DNA from: Candidatus Leptofilum gracile
Lineage (GTDB): Bacteria > Chloroflexota > Anaerolineae > Promineifilales > Promineifilaceae
Length of the DNA stretch: 64,000 nucleotides
Assembly (NCBI GenBank): GCA_016713825.1
Contig: JADJOJ010000007.1
Span: 1 to 64,000 of the forward strand
Reading direction: 5' to 3'
Shown here in pieces: positions 27,500 through 35,121 of this stretch. Below the pieces are notes generated by a model. It was given only the letters and a program-made list of their open reading frames with translations. It did not search any database and was not told where the DNA came from. The first letter of the stretch is position 1, and every line of letters begins with the position of its first letter. The position numbers and the translations under genes are program-made.

Positions 27500-28753
27500 T
27501 TAATCGGTAGGCATTACTGCCGGTTGCATGATGGCTGGTTCAACAACTTCTTCAGGTAGGGTACTGTGGTCTACCACGTTCAGGTAGCGTACCCCCAGCG
27601 TAAAGGCCAGCAGCCCGTAAGCAATGACCCCCAGCCCAACCAGAACCTCCACCAAGGCCGGTTTGTAGGCCGTGTACAGTGGCTCTAGCTGCGTGGGCAG
27701 GTAGCTAAAGGCCACCATTTGCCCCACGATGTTGGTGTCCCAGCGGTAAGCCACCAGGCCACCCACCGCCAGCACCAGCGCCAGCAGGTGCAGCCGTGGT
27801 TCCCGCCGCAGCTTGGCGGTGACCAAAATGATGGCCGGTACCAAAATCCCCAGCAGCAGTTCGCCAATCCAGAAGTTGAACGCCAACGCCCCGCTGGTGA
27901 GAATGTGCAGCCCTTCGGTGCGGCCCGGTTCCAGCGTGTACTCCATGCCCAGGGTGTCCCAGAAGCGCAGGTACAGGTAGCCAAACAGCATCCAGCCGAT
28001 AACCTTCGATACTTTGTCTAGAATGTCATCTCGCACGTTGGCCCGCTCAGAAAACAGCGCCGCCAGTTTGGACGAGAGCACCGTCAGCGACAGGCCGCCA
28101 ATAACGGCCGAAACAATAAACAGCACCGCCAGACTGGGCTTGTACCAGATGGGGCGCGCCTTGAGCACGCCGTAGGTAGCGCCCAAGGAGGATTGGTGCA
28201 GCAGGGAGAAGCCCAAACCAAAGATGGCCAATACCGGGGCATATTTGTGAATGCCGTGCAGCCGGTGCGACAGTTTGGGCCAGCGGGCCTTAAACCAGCT
28301 TGCTTCACCCACGATGGGCAGCACTTCCAGCAGCAGCACGGTGAAGTAGAACATGACGCACATCGTTACTTCCCACAGCGGGGAGTGGATGTTCCAGAAG
28401 GCGATGGCGTGCCAGAAGCGGTCGGGACGGCCGATATCCATGAGCAGGCAAAGCATGGCCATTGTGTAACCGAGGAAGCCGACGAAAACGGCCGTTCGCG
28501 CCAACGGTTGCAGCTGCTTCCAACCAAACAGGTAAACGGCCGCCGAGAGGGTGAACGCCCCTGCGCTCAGGGCAATCGCCGACAGGTCAATGCCAATCCA
28601 TAAGCCCCAGGGCACCAAATCGGTGAGGTTGGTTACGACCAACCCATTGATGAACACGGTGATGGCGGCGGCCAGGCCAGCGACCATCAGCAGAGCCAGC
28701 ACAGCGGCCCACACGGGAAATGCGAAACGGTGCAGTTTGATTTTCTGGTTCAT
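27500..28753 (-). CDS. NrfD/HybB-like quinone-reactive membrane subunit
   Basis: 417 residues, about ten membrane spans. Segments VPWGLWIGIDLSAIALSAGA, DIGRPDRFWHAIAFWNIHSP and FGLGFSLLHQSSLGATYGVL are typical of NrfD/PsrC/HybB proteins, which exchange electrons with the quinone pool and bind a periplasmic ferredoxin-type subunit. The start overlaps the FeS gene's stop by 4 bases, so they are coupled. With the octaheme cytochrome it likely forms a membrane redox complex like Hmc, Qrc or related modules; direction of electron flow is not decidable from sequence. Confidence 0.92.
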   Translation of the reverse strand: MNQKIKLHRFAFPVWAAVLALLMVAGLAAAITVFINGLVVTNLTDLVPWGLWIGIDLSAIALSAGAFTLSAAVYLFGWKQLQPLARTAVFVGFLGYTMAMLCLLMDIGRPDRFWHAIAFWNIHSPLWEVTMCVMFYFTVLLLEVLPIVGEASWFKARWPKLSHRLHGIHKYAPVLAIFGLGFSLLHQSSLGATYGVLKARPIWYKPSLAVLFIVSAVIGGLSLTVLSSKLAALFSERANVRDDILDKVSKVIGWMLFGYLYLRFWDTLGMEYTLEPGRTEGLHILTSGALAFNFWIGELLLGILVPAIILVTAKLRREPRLHLLALVLAVGGLVAYRWDTNIVGQMVAFSYLPTQLEPLYTAYKPALVEVLVGLGVIAYGLLAFTLGVRYLNVVDHSTLPEEVVEPAIMQPAVMPTD

Positions 28754-29535
28754 GAAACACCTTCCTCAACAACTTCTTCTTCGCGGCGAGCGGGCAGGTA
28801 GTAGACACGTGGATTGGTGCCTAAATCGTTGCGCAGCCGCACTGAGGGATATTTGGCCAGCGCCAGGCTGACGGGTGAATTGGGATCGTTCAGATCGCCG
28901 AAGATGCGGGCACCGGTGGGGCAGGCGGCCACACAGGCAGGCGTTGCTTGTCGGTCGATGCCGGGCATGAGCCCTTGCGCCAGGCCGCGGTCGATGCGGT
29001 GGAAGCAGAAGGTACATTTTTCAGCCACGCCACGGGGCCGACGTTCAATTTCGGGTTCGCCCCATTCGGGAACGGCCGTATTCTCAGCCGTATTTGCATC
29101 CCAGTTAAAAGTGCGTGCGCCATAGGGGCAGGCCAGCTGGCAGTAGCGGCAGCCGATGCACTTTTCGTAATCCATCATCACAATGCCGTCGGCGCGATGG
29201 TAGGTGGCACCTACCGGGCAGATGTCTACGCAGGGGGCGTTTTCGCAATGCATACAGGGTACCGGGGCGTACACCGCTTCGCCATTGAGCGGTTCCAGCT
29301 CGATCATCCGGTTCCAGGGGGCGTCGGCGCGGGTGTCGTTGTGGGCCTGGCAGGCCAGGCTGCACTCGCCGCAGCCCACGCATTTGGCCTGGTCAATCAC
29401 CATCGCCCAGCGGTACGGGCTGGTTTCCTCTGCCTCTGGCAGTGGGTTCCCTTTGGCGGCGATGGTGACGGTGGTTACGGCCGTTCCCACTGCTGCCAAT
29501 TTGATAAAATCGCGTCGTCCAATTTTATTGTTCAT
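28750..29535 (-). CDS. TAT-exported four-cluster ferredoxin-like subunit
   Basis: 261 residues from the ATG at 29535 (GGAGG just upstream; an earlier start would overlap the cytochrome gene much further). A twin-arginine signal GRRDFIKLAAVG directs folded export. Cys motifs CVGCGECSLAC, CMHCENAPCVDICP, CIGCRYCQLACP and CTFCF...CVAACP give four [4Fe-4S] sites, as in DmsB/NrfC/HybA proteins. Overlaps the cytochrome stop by 11 bases and NrfD by 4. It would wire the octaheme cytochrome to NrfD on the outer face of the membrane. Confidence 0.93.
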   Translation of the reverse strand: MNNKIGRRDFIKLAAVGTAVTTVTIAAKGNPLPEAEETSPYRWAMVIDQAKCVGCGECSLACQAHNDTRADAPWNRMIELEPLNGEAVYAPVPCMHCENAPCVDICPVGATYHRADGIVMMDYEKCIGCRYCQLACPYGARTFNWDANTAENTAVPEWGEPEIERRPRGVAEKCTFCFHRIDRGLAQGLMPGIDRQATPACVAACPTGARIFGDLNDPNSPVSLALAKYPSVRLRNDLGTNPRVYYLPARREEEVVEEGVS

Positions 29536-30535
29536 TGCGGCCTCCATTTTTCTCGGCGCGTAGTTTGTCTTGCCATTTTTCCAGCCAGGGGGAGCCAACC
29601 AGACCAAAAGCCATGCCAATCAGCGCAGCCAGGATGGCAAAGTTAAACGGGCTGTTGGCCGATGGTTCAGGCATTGCATTTTCGTTGCCTTCGCTGCTGA
29701 TGGTTAAAAAGCCAGCTTCCATCACCTGTTCACCTTCGTAGGTGCAATCTGTGCTGACGGAATCTGCTTCGCTGATGGCACTGGTGAGGAAAGTGCCGGG
29801 TAAGGAGGCGGATTCGCCACCCATGACGCCAGTGGCCGTGGTGGCTTGCCCATCGTGCATTTCTTCGTTGTGGCAGGCGGTGCAGGTGTCTGCGCCAATG
29901 GAGAAGGTGTGGCTGATCTGGCTGTGGCCGTTGCCCATCGGTTCATTTTTGGTTGAAAGATGGCAATCGGTGCAGAGTAACCCTTCTTCGGCGTGGGCTG
30001 TGAAGGTGAAGAAATGCGTCTCCTCCTTGTGGCAGGTGCGGCAGGTGTCTTGCATGCTGCCTGCGCGCAGCTCGTTGGAGTGCGGGTTGTGGCAGCGGGC
30101 GCAGGTTAGCTCTTCCTGGCCGTGCACGCTGGTTTCCCACTCAGCAAAGGTATCGACGTGACAATCGCCACACATGCGTGAGGAGATGTCGGTCTGCATA
30201 ATTTTTTGCGGATGCTCTGCCGGGTCTGAGGGGTGACAGGTGGCACAGCCAACGCCTTCTGTGTCGTAGGTTCCGGTGGTTGGGTTGTAGCCAGTGGTGT
30301 GGCAGCTCAGGCATTCCTGCGCATTGTCGGCTTCAGCCCAGGCGGCCAAAAAGCCCTCGGCAACGCTGGCGTGGCCGTGGACGCTGTTTTCCCACTGGGC
30401 ATCGACTGCTTCATGGCATTCGCCACAATCATTGGCGCCATACACTACTGGCTCGGTTTGGGCCTGGGTGACGGCAAAGGTGACAAAGCCTAAAACCAGC
30501 GCCATTGTTACCCCCATCAAGATTCGTTTGAACAT
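29525..30535 (-). CDS. Octaheme c-type cytochrome with C-terminal anchor
   Basis: 336 residues. A signal peptide (MGVTMALVLGFVTFAVTQAQ) is followed by eight CxxCH heme sites (CGECH, CLSCH, CATCH, CGDCH, CARCH, CRTCH, CTDCH, CTACH) and a C-terminal membrane span (FNFAILAALIGMAFGLVGSP). The spacing resembles NapC/NrfB/DmsE-type or cytochrome c7-like multiheme carriers; no catalytic lysine-type CxxCK site is present, so electron transfer rather than nitrite reduction is likely. First gene of the operon, preceded by a CRP/FNR-like site at 30573. Confidence 0.92.
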   Translation of the reverse strand: MFKRILMGVTMALVLGFVTFAVTQAQTEPVVYGANDCGECHEAVDAQWENSVHGHASVAEGFLAAWAEADNAQECLSCHTTGYNPTTGTYDTEGVGCATCHPSDPAEHPQKIMQTDISSRMCGDCHVDTFAEWETSVHGQEELTCARCHNPHSNELRAGSMQDTCRTCHKEETHFFTFTAHAEEGLLCTDCHLSTKNEPMGNGHSQISHTFSIGADTCTACHNEEMHDGQATTATGVMGGESASLPGTFLTSAISEADSVSTDCTYEGEQVMEAGFLTISSEGNENAMPEPSANSPFNFAILAALIGMAFGLVGSPWLEKWQDKLRAEKNGGRNEQ

Positions 30536-30572
30536 AAGATGCTCCTTCGGAAAGCCTCCGGGAGGATTTGCA

Positions 30573-30588
30573 TGTGACCGTGGTCACG
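30573..30588. promoter_or_regulatory. CRP/FNR-family-like operator
   Basis: TGTGA-CCGTGG-TCACG: the two half-sites have the TGTGA-N6-TCACA spacing of CRP-type sites, centred about 45 bases before the octaheme cytochrome start. CCTCC/GGAGG palindromes stand on both sides. A redox or cAMP-type regulator of this operon is inferred; no such regulator is in the window. Confidence 0.5.
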
Positions 30589-30940
30589 CGCTGAGCCTCC
30601 TGGAGGTTGAAAGAAATAGTAGAGTCAGCCAAAAGAAGGCTGTATTTAGTGTAGAAAATCAGAGGGGGCGGGTAAATCAGGTGTGCGGCGTATCTTTGTT
30701 TGGGGGGTTCACCCCATGCGCAAATGGGGTGTTTTTGGGGTGGTTGCGGGTTTTTGGGGCGTTGCGCCCAGTTTGTGGCTGATTTTGGCGATTCTGCTCT
30801 GGTTTGTGGGGGATTTCCCCCAGAGGAAGATGGCGTGGTTACCGAATAGACGGCCGTTCCCTTACCCTCTATGCTAGTTCCATACCTAATTGTAATTTAG
30901 CACCCAACCCACCAACTGGCGCAGGTGCAGGAGGTTTTAG

Positions 30941-31063
30941 ATGAACATCGTAACGGCCGTTCTCATTTTGCTCACCTTATTTGCAGCTCGTTTTGTACTG
31001 CCCTTTGGGGTGGTGATGCTGGTGAAATGGATCAACAACCGTTTTATGCCGCAGACGAGTTGA
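30941..31063 (+). CDS. 40-residue single-span membrane protein
   Basis: Starts MNIVTAVLILLTLFAARF and ends NNRFMPQTS. One hydrophobic helix of about 25 residues with a short basic tail. An AGGAGG ribosome site 8 bases before the ATG supports translation. No family recognised; small membrane proteins of this kind often regulate larger membrane complexes. Confidence 0.5.
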   Translation: MNIVTAVLILLTLFAARFVLPFGVVMLVKWINNRFMPQTS

Positions 31064-31109
31064 TCGGGCGCACCGCCATTTAAAAATGTTCTGAAATAGT
31101 CGCATAAAA

Positions 31110-31159
31110 GCAAAAACGGCCGTTTTCCGGGGGGGTAGGTGGAAAACGGCCGTTTTTGC
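31110..31159. terminator. 19-bp perfect hairpin built on ACGGCCGT
   Basis: GCAAAAACGGCCGTTTTCC (31110-31128) pairs perfectly with its complement at 31141-31159; each arm itself carries the palindromic octamer. About 45 bases after the small membrane-protein gene. The A/T-rich flanks of the stem would give a U-run, so termination is plausible. Confidence 0.55.
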
Positions 31160-31183
31160 GCCTCTCTCGTTTGCCAAAAAGAC

Positions 31184-31258
31184 CACAACGAATTTCAGAA
31201 ATAAACGAATGCAAACTGCCAGAAAAATTCGTTCTTTTCTCTAAGTTCGCTGTAGCCA
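31184..31258. repeat. Single diverged copy of the AACGAAT repeat
   Basis: Shows ACAACGAATTTCAGA, AACGAATG, CAGAAAAATTCGTT and a decayed TTCGCTGTAGCC in the same order and spacing as the units at 54.0-54.35 and 56.75-57.37 kb. An isolated copy far from the hut locus, so the element is dispersed in the genome. Confidence 0.7.
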
Positions 31259-31293
31259 ATTCTGTATCAACCAGCCGAACAGTTTGGTTACGC

Positions 31294-31364
31294 CTGCTCC
31301 GGCGCGGTCTTCGGCCAGCGCGAAACCTCGCCCGGCTGCGGCCTGGCGTCCCCGCCACGCCGCC
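31294..31364. repeat. REP-like repeat, copy A
   Basis: About 70 bp beginning CTGCTCCGGCGCGGTCTTCG, shared with copies at 32,725-32,794 and 33,279-33,348. Copy A is the most diverged in its second half. The complete copies contain a GCGGCC/GGCCGC hairpin. Confidence 0.7.
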
Positions 31365-31434
31365 TATTTTGCAATCTTGAACGCTTGAATTTTAGCATAA
31401 GTTGGGTGGGATACGGCCGTTTCAAGCACCAAGA

Positions 31435-31818
31435 TCACACAAATTTATGCAAAAGCAAACGGCCGTTTCTCCCACAAACTGTTTCTATTTCGCAACCGCA
31501 ATAAATGGCCAAGAAAGTGGCACGGTGAGGACACCAGCCACAGCCAGGCCACAGCGCGATGGGAAGACCTCGCCCCAGCACGGGAAAAGTGGCGCGGTCT
31601 GGAGACCGGCCACAGCTTGCGATGAAGACCCTGCCAGAGCAGGGGTCGTACCATCTCCCATTCCCTTGGTACACCAACCCCGTCACCGCATCGGGCAAGC
31701 CAGGCAGTGTATTGCTTACGGTCACGGGCATCGTGCTTGTTAGCACACCACCAAAGCCATCATACACCGTCTGTCCAACTTCATTCCCAGCCGCATCCGC
31801 CATGATAAGACCAGTCAA
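31435..31818 (-). pseudogene. RHS-repeat protein fragment
   Basis: The first 70 residues (GNEVGQTVYDGFGGVLTSTM, LPGLPDAVTGLVYQGNGRWY, DPCSGRVF) are the end of an RHS/YD-repeat core, where the conserved shell normally leads into a variable toxin tip. After this the reading runs into two REP-like hairpins (31518-31540 and 31590-31612) and loses meaning. It follows directly on the putative immunity gene, as orphan RHS tips do in polymorphic toxin loci. No complete RHS gene is present in the window. Confidence 0.65.
31518..31612. repeat. Two REP-like hairpins with compensatory changes
   Basis: 31518-31540 and 31590-31612 share the frame TGGC-n2-(5 bp stem)-(short loop)-(stem)-n-GCCA. The inner stem is GGTG/CACC in one and GGTCT/AGACC in the other, so pairing is kept while sequence changes. 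Confidence 0.5.
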
Positions 31819-32280
31819 TTAATCGTCAATTCCCATTGCTCTGCGCTTACGTTGTTGTTTTACTTCATCTATCCATTCTTCCAGTTCTGCCTGCGTATTT
31901 ATCCGTCGATTCCAATTTTCTGGCCCCATTTCTTGAATCTCTATTCGCAACATGGGCAAAATTGCGCCATGCTCTTGTTCTAACCAATGTAGCCAAGCTG
32001 GTTTTAATAATCGTGGCGCAAAAATCAATCCTAAGATAATCACAGCTATTGCCAAGATTAAGATTAGCATTTTCCATTCCTCAGGCACAAAGGAAGGGAT
32101 GAGAAGAGCCAATAACATCACTGATGTTCCGATAGGTATTCCAAGATAACTATAGCTAACAGTGGCAGAGCCATAGGCAATATACCAGACACTTATTGGC
32201 CCTTTATAACGATGAATGCCTATTCCTATCATTACGATACCTGAGCAAAAAAGTAAAAGAGGAACTAGAATCATGGTCAC
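31819..32280 (-). CDS. Membrane protein, candidate immunity protein
   Basis: 153 residues: three or four hydrophobic spans in the first 95 (TMILVPLLLFCSGIVMIGIG, GTSVMLLALLIPSF, MLILILAIAVIILGLIF) and a soluble C-terminal tail (HGAILPMLRIEIQEMG ... LEEWIDEVKQQRKRR). No family recognised. It sits 5 bases after the RHS-tip-like gene (32286) and 1 base before another RHS fragment, the usual place of an immunity gene in polymorphic toxin arrays. That role is context inference; AT content is higher than the surroundings, consistent with transfer. Confidence 0.5.
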   Translation of the reverse strand: MTMILVPLLLFCSGIVMIGIGIHRYKGPISVWYIAYGSATVSYSYLGIPIGTSVMLLALLIPSFVPEEWKMLILILAIAVIILGLIFAPRLLKPAWLHWLEQEHGAILPMLRIEIQEMGPENWNRRINTQAELEEWIDEVKQQRKRRAMGIDD

Positions 32281-32285
32281 CCCCT

Positions 32286-32690
32286 TTAATTGAGTGGTAG
32301 TAGGTTGCGCGGTGGTGGCTGCAAGAATGGAAAAGCTTCAAAAATTATGGGCTGTACGCCAAATGCCCAAGCCGTACCCAGTACAATGCTACTCCCCGCG
32401 ATGCAAATTGGAGCATAAGGGCCGCATCCCAGAGAACCGCCAATAACCGTTCCCCCCAATCCTGCCGCCACCCCGCCAATGCCTGCAACACCAGCACGGG
32501 CAAACCGCTGTTCTGGACGGAAATATGGGTTTTGCAGATCTTCAACATATTGGAAGGCTCCTGCGAGCAAGAAGTCTGTTGTTCCTCCCACAAATGGGTT
32601 AGACAATACAGCAAAACGCGCTGTCCGCCTATAACCATAAACAACTTCAAGACTATCTAGGCTTGTTACAGCTTGCCAGCCGCCTCGGGC
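32286..32690 (-). CDS. Possible C-terminal toxin tip of a lost RHS gene
   Basis: The frame is open to 32807, but its first 35 residues are REP copy B read in protein. The remainder (LVQDARGGWQAVTSLDSLEV ... FRPEQRFARAGVAGIGGVAA, GGTVIGGSLGCGPYAPICIA) is a Gly-rich, partly hydrophobic tail of the kind that follows RHS cores. No nuclease or deaminase motif is visible. Without an RHS core it is probably a decayed tip. Its pairing with the membrane gene downstream is the main support. Confidence 0.45.
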   Translation of the reverse strand, partial: ARGGWQAVTSLDSLEVVYGYRRTARFAVLSNPFVGGTTDFLLAGAFQYVEDLQNPYFRPEQRFARAGVAGIGGVAAGLGGTVIGGSLGCGPYAPICIAGSSIVLGTAWAFGVQPIIFEAFPFLQPPPRNLLPLN

Positions 32691-32724
32691 ATCTTGAACC
32701 AGACTACCTGTTGATTGCAACCCT

Positions 32725-32794
32725 CTGCTCCGGCGCGGTCTTCGCCCAGCGCGAAACCTCGTCCGGCTGCGGCCCGGCCTCTGGCCGCGCCGCC
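32725..32794. repeat. REP-like repeat, copy B
   Basis: Near-identical to copy C over 70 bp, with the GCGGCC-(8)-GGCCGC hairpin in the second half. Homology with copy C continues another 40 bases downstream (CCCGCTACCACGCCACAC), which in copy B is the 3' end of the RAYT gene. Confidence 0.75.
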
Positions 32795-32810
32795 TTACTA
32801 CAACCACCCG

Positions 32811-33350
32811 CTACCACGCCACACCCGTCAATTTCACATCACACTCCGCCACCTGCTGCCGCAGCCAGTACGCCGCAGAAGAAAACCGCCAATCGGCCGC
32901 CTCATGAACCAGCCCCTTCCGGCGTGGATTGTCGTGTAAATAATCAAACTTCGTCCGCCAAAATTCCTCTGACCAAATGGCCACCGGATGCTTGCTCTGC
33001 TGCCAAAACTGGTTGGCCCGATCTTTACGCCGTGGTGTACCAATCACCTGCCCAAAGACGGCGGGCATTTTTTCATGGCAATAGTTGGCCAACTGCCGTC
33101 CGGTAAATTGGCGCATGGCTGTTACGGTATTGTTTAACCGCTCATTATCAAAATCCGCGTCAAATAGCATGACGTGGGCGTGGGTAGGCATAATGACAAA
33201 GGCGTTGATGCGTAAACTTTTGTGTTGGTGGCAGTAGTTGAGGCTTTCGGTAAAGATGAGGCACGGTTCAGCAGCCCCCTGCTCCAGCGCGGTCTTCGGC
33301 AAACGCAAAACCTCGTCCGGCTGCGGCCCGGCCTCTGGCCGCGCCGCCAT
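32811..33350 (-). CDS. REP-associated tyrosine transposase (RAYT), N-terminus replaced
   Basis: IS200/IS605-related single-domain Y1 transposase. Seen: RINAFVIMPTHAHVMLFDAD with the HUH pair, FTGRQLANYCHEKMPAVFGQ, and FDYLHDNPRRKGLVHEAADW with the nucleophile Tyr, ending WRFSSAAYWLRQQ, all RAYT hallmarks. RAYTs act on REP hairpins, and this gene lies between REP copies B and C. The usual first 30-40 residues are absent; the reading instead runs into copy C (33279-33348), so true coding probably ends near 33,270 and the enzyme is N-terminally truncated. Confidence 0.8.
   Translation of the reverse strand: MAARPEAGPQPDEVLRLPKTALEQGAAEPCLIFTESLNYCHQHKSLRINAFVIMPTHAHVMLFDADFDNERLNNTVTAMRQFTGRQLANYCHEKMPAVFGQVIGTPRRKDRANQFWQQSKHPVAIWSEEFWRTKFDYLHDNPRRKGLVHEAADWRFSSAAYWLRQQVAECDVKLTGVAW
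33279..33348. repeat. REP-like repeat, copy C
   Basis: Third copy, same orientation as copy B. After it comes a duplicate of the RAYT 3' end (minus strand reads NVKLTGVAW-stop at about 33,365-33,395), showing that a second RAYT-like end once lay here. Confidence 0.75.
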
Positions 33351-33429
33351 TCCTCAACTGCCCGCTACCACGCCACACCGGTCAATTTCACATTTCGTAA
33401 GCGGTCACGCCGCTCGTCATGCAAAGCTA

Positions 33430-33627
33430 TCAGGTAAAGCCGCCGCTGTCAGCAATGTGCTGGCACCGGTCGCAAGCCAGGATGAACAGGCCATCGAAAG
33501 CGAGTTTGCCTTCGCCACAGTGGGTACAGATGTCTCCTGGCTTTGGTTGGGGATTGGTGCACTTCACTTCATCCGGTTTGCGCCACCAGAAACGGCCGTT
33601 TCCCCCAGATTCTTTTGCTTTTTCCAT
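33430..33627 (-). CDS. Small zinc-ribbon protein
   Basis: 65 residues with paired CxxC motifs (GDICTHCGEGKLAFDG, LACDRCQHIAD) 18 residues apart, a treble-clef or ribbon-type zinc site. The N-terminal half is basic. Function unknown; small zinc ribbons often bind nucleic acid. A possible frameshift at the end could extend it toward HDERRDRLRNVKLTGVAW. Confidence 0.5.
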   Translation of the reverse strand: MEKAKESGGNGRFWWRKPDEVKCTNPQPKPGDICTHCGEGKLAFDGLFILACDRCQHIADSGGFT

Positions 33628-33735
33628 TCTATTTGCCTGAACCTGTTATGAGCACCGCCCGCCACAACTGGCAGTTGGCCATCGGGCTTGGTATAATGCC
33701 GCGCTCTGTGATAATTATGCCACAGACGCCTGAAA

Positions 33736-35121
33736 ATGATGAGTGATCCTTCCGAAAACCCCCTCCCGCCGGATGAACGGCGCTGCCCCTCCTGCGACAC
33801 AGTGGTCGCCGCTGCCGCCACCCTCTGTTTGATGTGTGGCGCCCGGCTGGAACCCATCGCGCCACCCCCGCCCAAGCCGCAACCGCAGCCCGCCGCCGCG
33901 CCCATCCCGGAACCAGAAACCGAGCCGGAAGCCGTAGAAACGGCTCCCGAAACCAGCCCGGATATTCCAACGTTTAAGCGCGTAGCCCCGGTGCCGACAA
34001 CGGCCGTTCCCGACGCCCCCGAAATTGTAGAATCCGTGATGCGTGAACGGCAAACGCCGCTGGTTTTGGCGATGACGGCCGTCTTTTTTGTCGTCATTCT
34101 CGTCGTGGGTGGGCTCATCTTGCAATACCAAAGCGGCGAGGTGAGCATGATCATCGCCCCCTCCGCCACGCCCATCCCGGCGACCGTCACCTTCACGCCC
34201 ACCTGGACGCCGCTGCCCAGCGAAACCAGCCCGCCAACGCTCACCCCCAGCGTCACGCCCACCCCCGCCCCCACCGACACGCCGCGCCCGCCCCGCTTCC
34301 ACACCGTCAGCAGCGGCGAGACGCTCATCGGCATTTCGGTCATCTACCGCATTGCCCCCGAGGCGATTGCTGAGGCCAACGGACTCGCCGCCAACACCCA
34401 GGTGCAAATTGACCAGCAGCTCAACATCCCCTGGCCCACAGCCACGCCGCCGCTGCAAATCATCGCTGCGGAAATTAACGGCGAGACGGTGCTGGTGGAC
34501 CCCAACGGCTGCGATTGGTACCAGGTGCAGGGCGGCGATTCGATTGTGGGTATTGCCAGCCGATTTGGCGTGCCGTTCGACCTGCTGGCCGAAGTCAACC
34601 GCATCGCCGACCCCTCACTGCTCCAACCGGGCGACCCAATTTGCATCCCGGAAGTGGTTTACGGCCAGTCGCTGCCGCCCACGCCGGGGCCATCCCCCAC
34701 GCCCACCAGCACGCTGCCGCCGCCTGGGCCGCAATTGCTGTACCCCGTGGCGGGCACGGTTGTCGATTCGGTAGAAACGGAGATTGTGTTGCAGTGGACG
34801 GCCGTAAAACCATTGGCCGAAAACGAGATGTACATGGTGGAACTGAGCAATATCGACGATCTGGACGGCCTGCCCTGGCGCGGCTTCACCCGCGACACGG
34901 CGTTCCGGGTGCCGTCCGACTGGCGGCCCACCGCCCCGGAGCCGTTTCAGATGCGCTGGCGCGTCAGCATTGTGCAGGTGACTGGCGAGCGCTCCGATGG
35001 GCTGCCCATCTACACCTTCGGCGGCAGCAGCAGCGCCGACGCCTTCTTCACCTGGCAAGGGGCGGTCCCCACGCCCACCCCCACGCCCACGCAAACCCCC
35101 ACGGTGACCCCCACGCCTTAG
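33736..35121 (+). CDS. Zinc-ribbon, membrane-anchored LysM protein
   Basis: 461 residues. A cytoplasmic zinc ribbon (RRCPSCDTVV ... LCLMCGARLE), Pro/Glu linker, one membrane helix (LVLAMTAVFFVVILVVGGLI, about 108-127), TP-rich spacer, two LysM domains (FHTVSSGETLIGISVIYRIA; YQVQGGDSIVGIASRFGV), and a C-terminal Ig-like domain with a TPTPTPT tail. LysM domains bind peptidoglycan or chitin-type glycans, so this protein probably links the membrane to the wall. An N-terminal zinc ribbon fused to extracellular LysM repeats is recurrent in Chloroflexota. Stand-alone gene. Confidence 0.85.
   Translation: MMSDPSENPLPPDERRCPSCDTVVAAAATLCLMCGARLEPIAPPPPKPQPQPAAAPIPEPETEPEAVETAPETSPDIPTFKRVAPVPTTAVPDAPEIVESVMRERQTPLVLAMTAVFFVVILVVGGLILQYQSGEVSMIIAPSATPIPATVTFTPTWTPLPSETSPPTLTPSVTPTPAPTDTPRPPRFHTVSSGETLIGISVIYRIAPEAIAEANGLAANTQVQIDQQLNIPWPTATPPLQIIAAEINGETVLVDPNGCDWYQVQGGDSIVGIASRFGVPFDLLAEVNRIADPSLLQPGDPICIPEVVYGQSLPPTPGPSPTPTSTLPPPGPQLLYPVAGTVVDSVETEIVLQWTAVKPLAENEMYMVELSNIDDLDGLPWRGFTRDTAFRVPSDWRPTAPEPFQMRWRVSIVQVTGERSDGLPIYTFGGSSSADAFFTWQGAVPTPTPTPTQTPTVTPTP

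Noticed and set aside
30683..30877. 64-residue hydrophobic frame (MRRIFVWGVHPMRKW)
   Set aside because: Made of short G/T-rich repeats (GGGGTGTTTTTGGGG type), no ribosome site, no family resemblance.
33543..33746. 67-residue frame before the LysM gene
   Set aside because: Overlaps the zinc-ribbon gene on the opposite strand and contains no ribosome site or motif.
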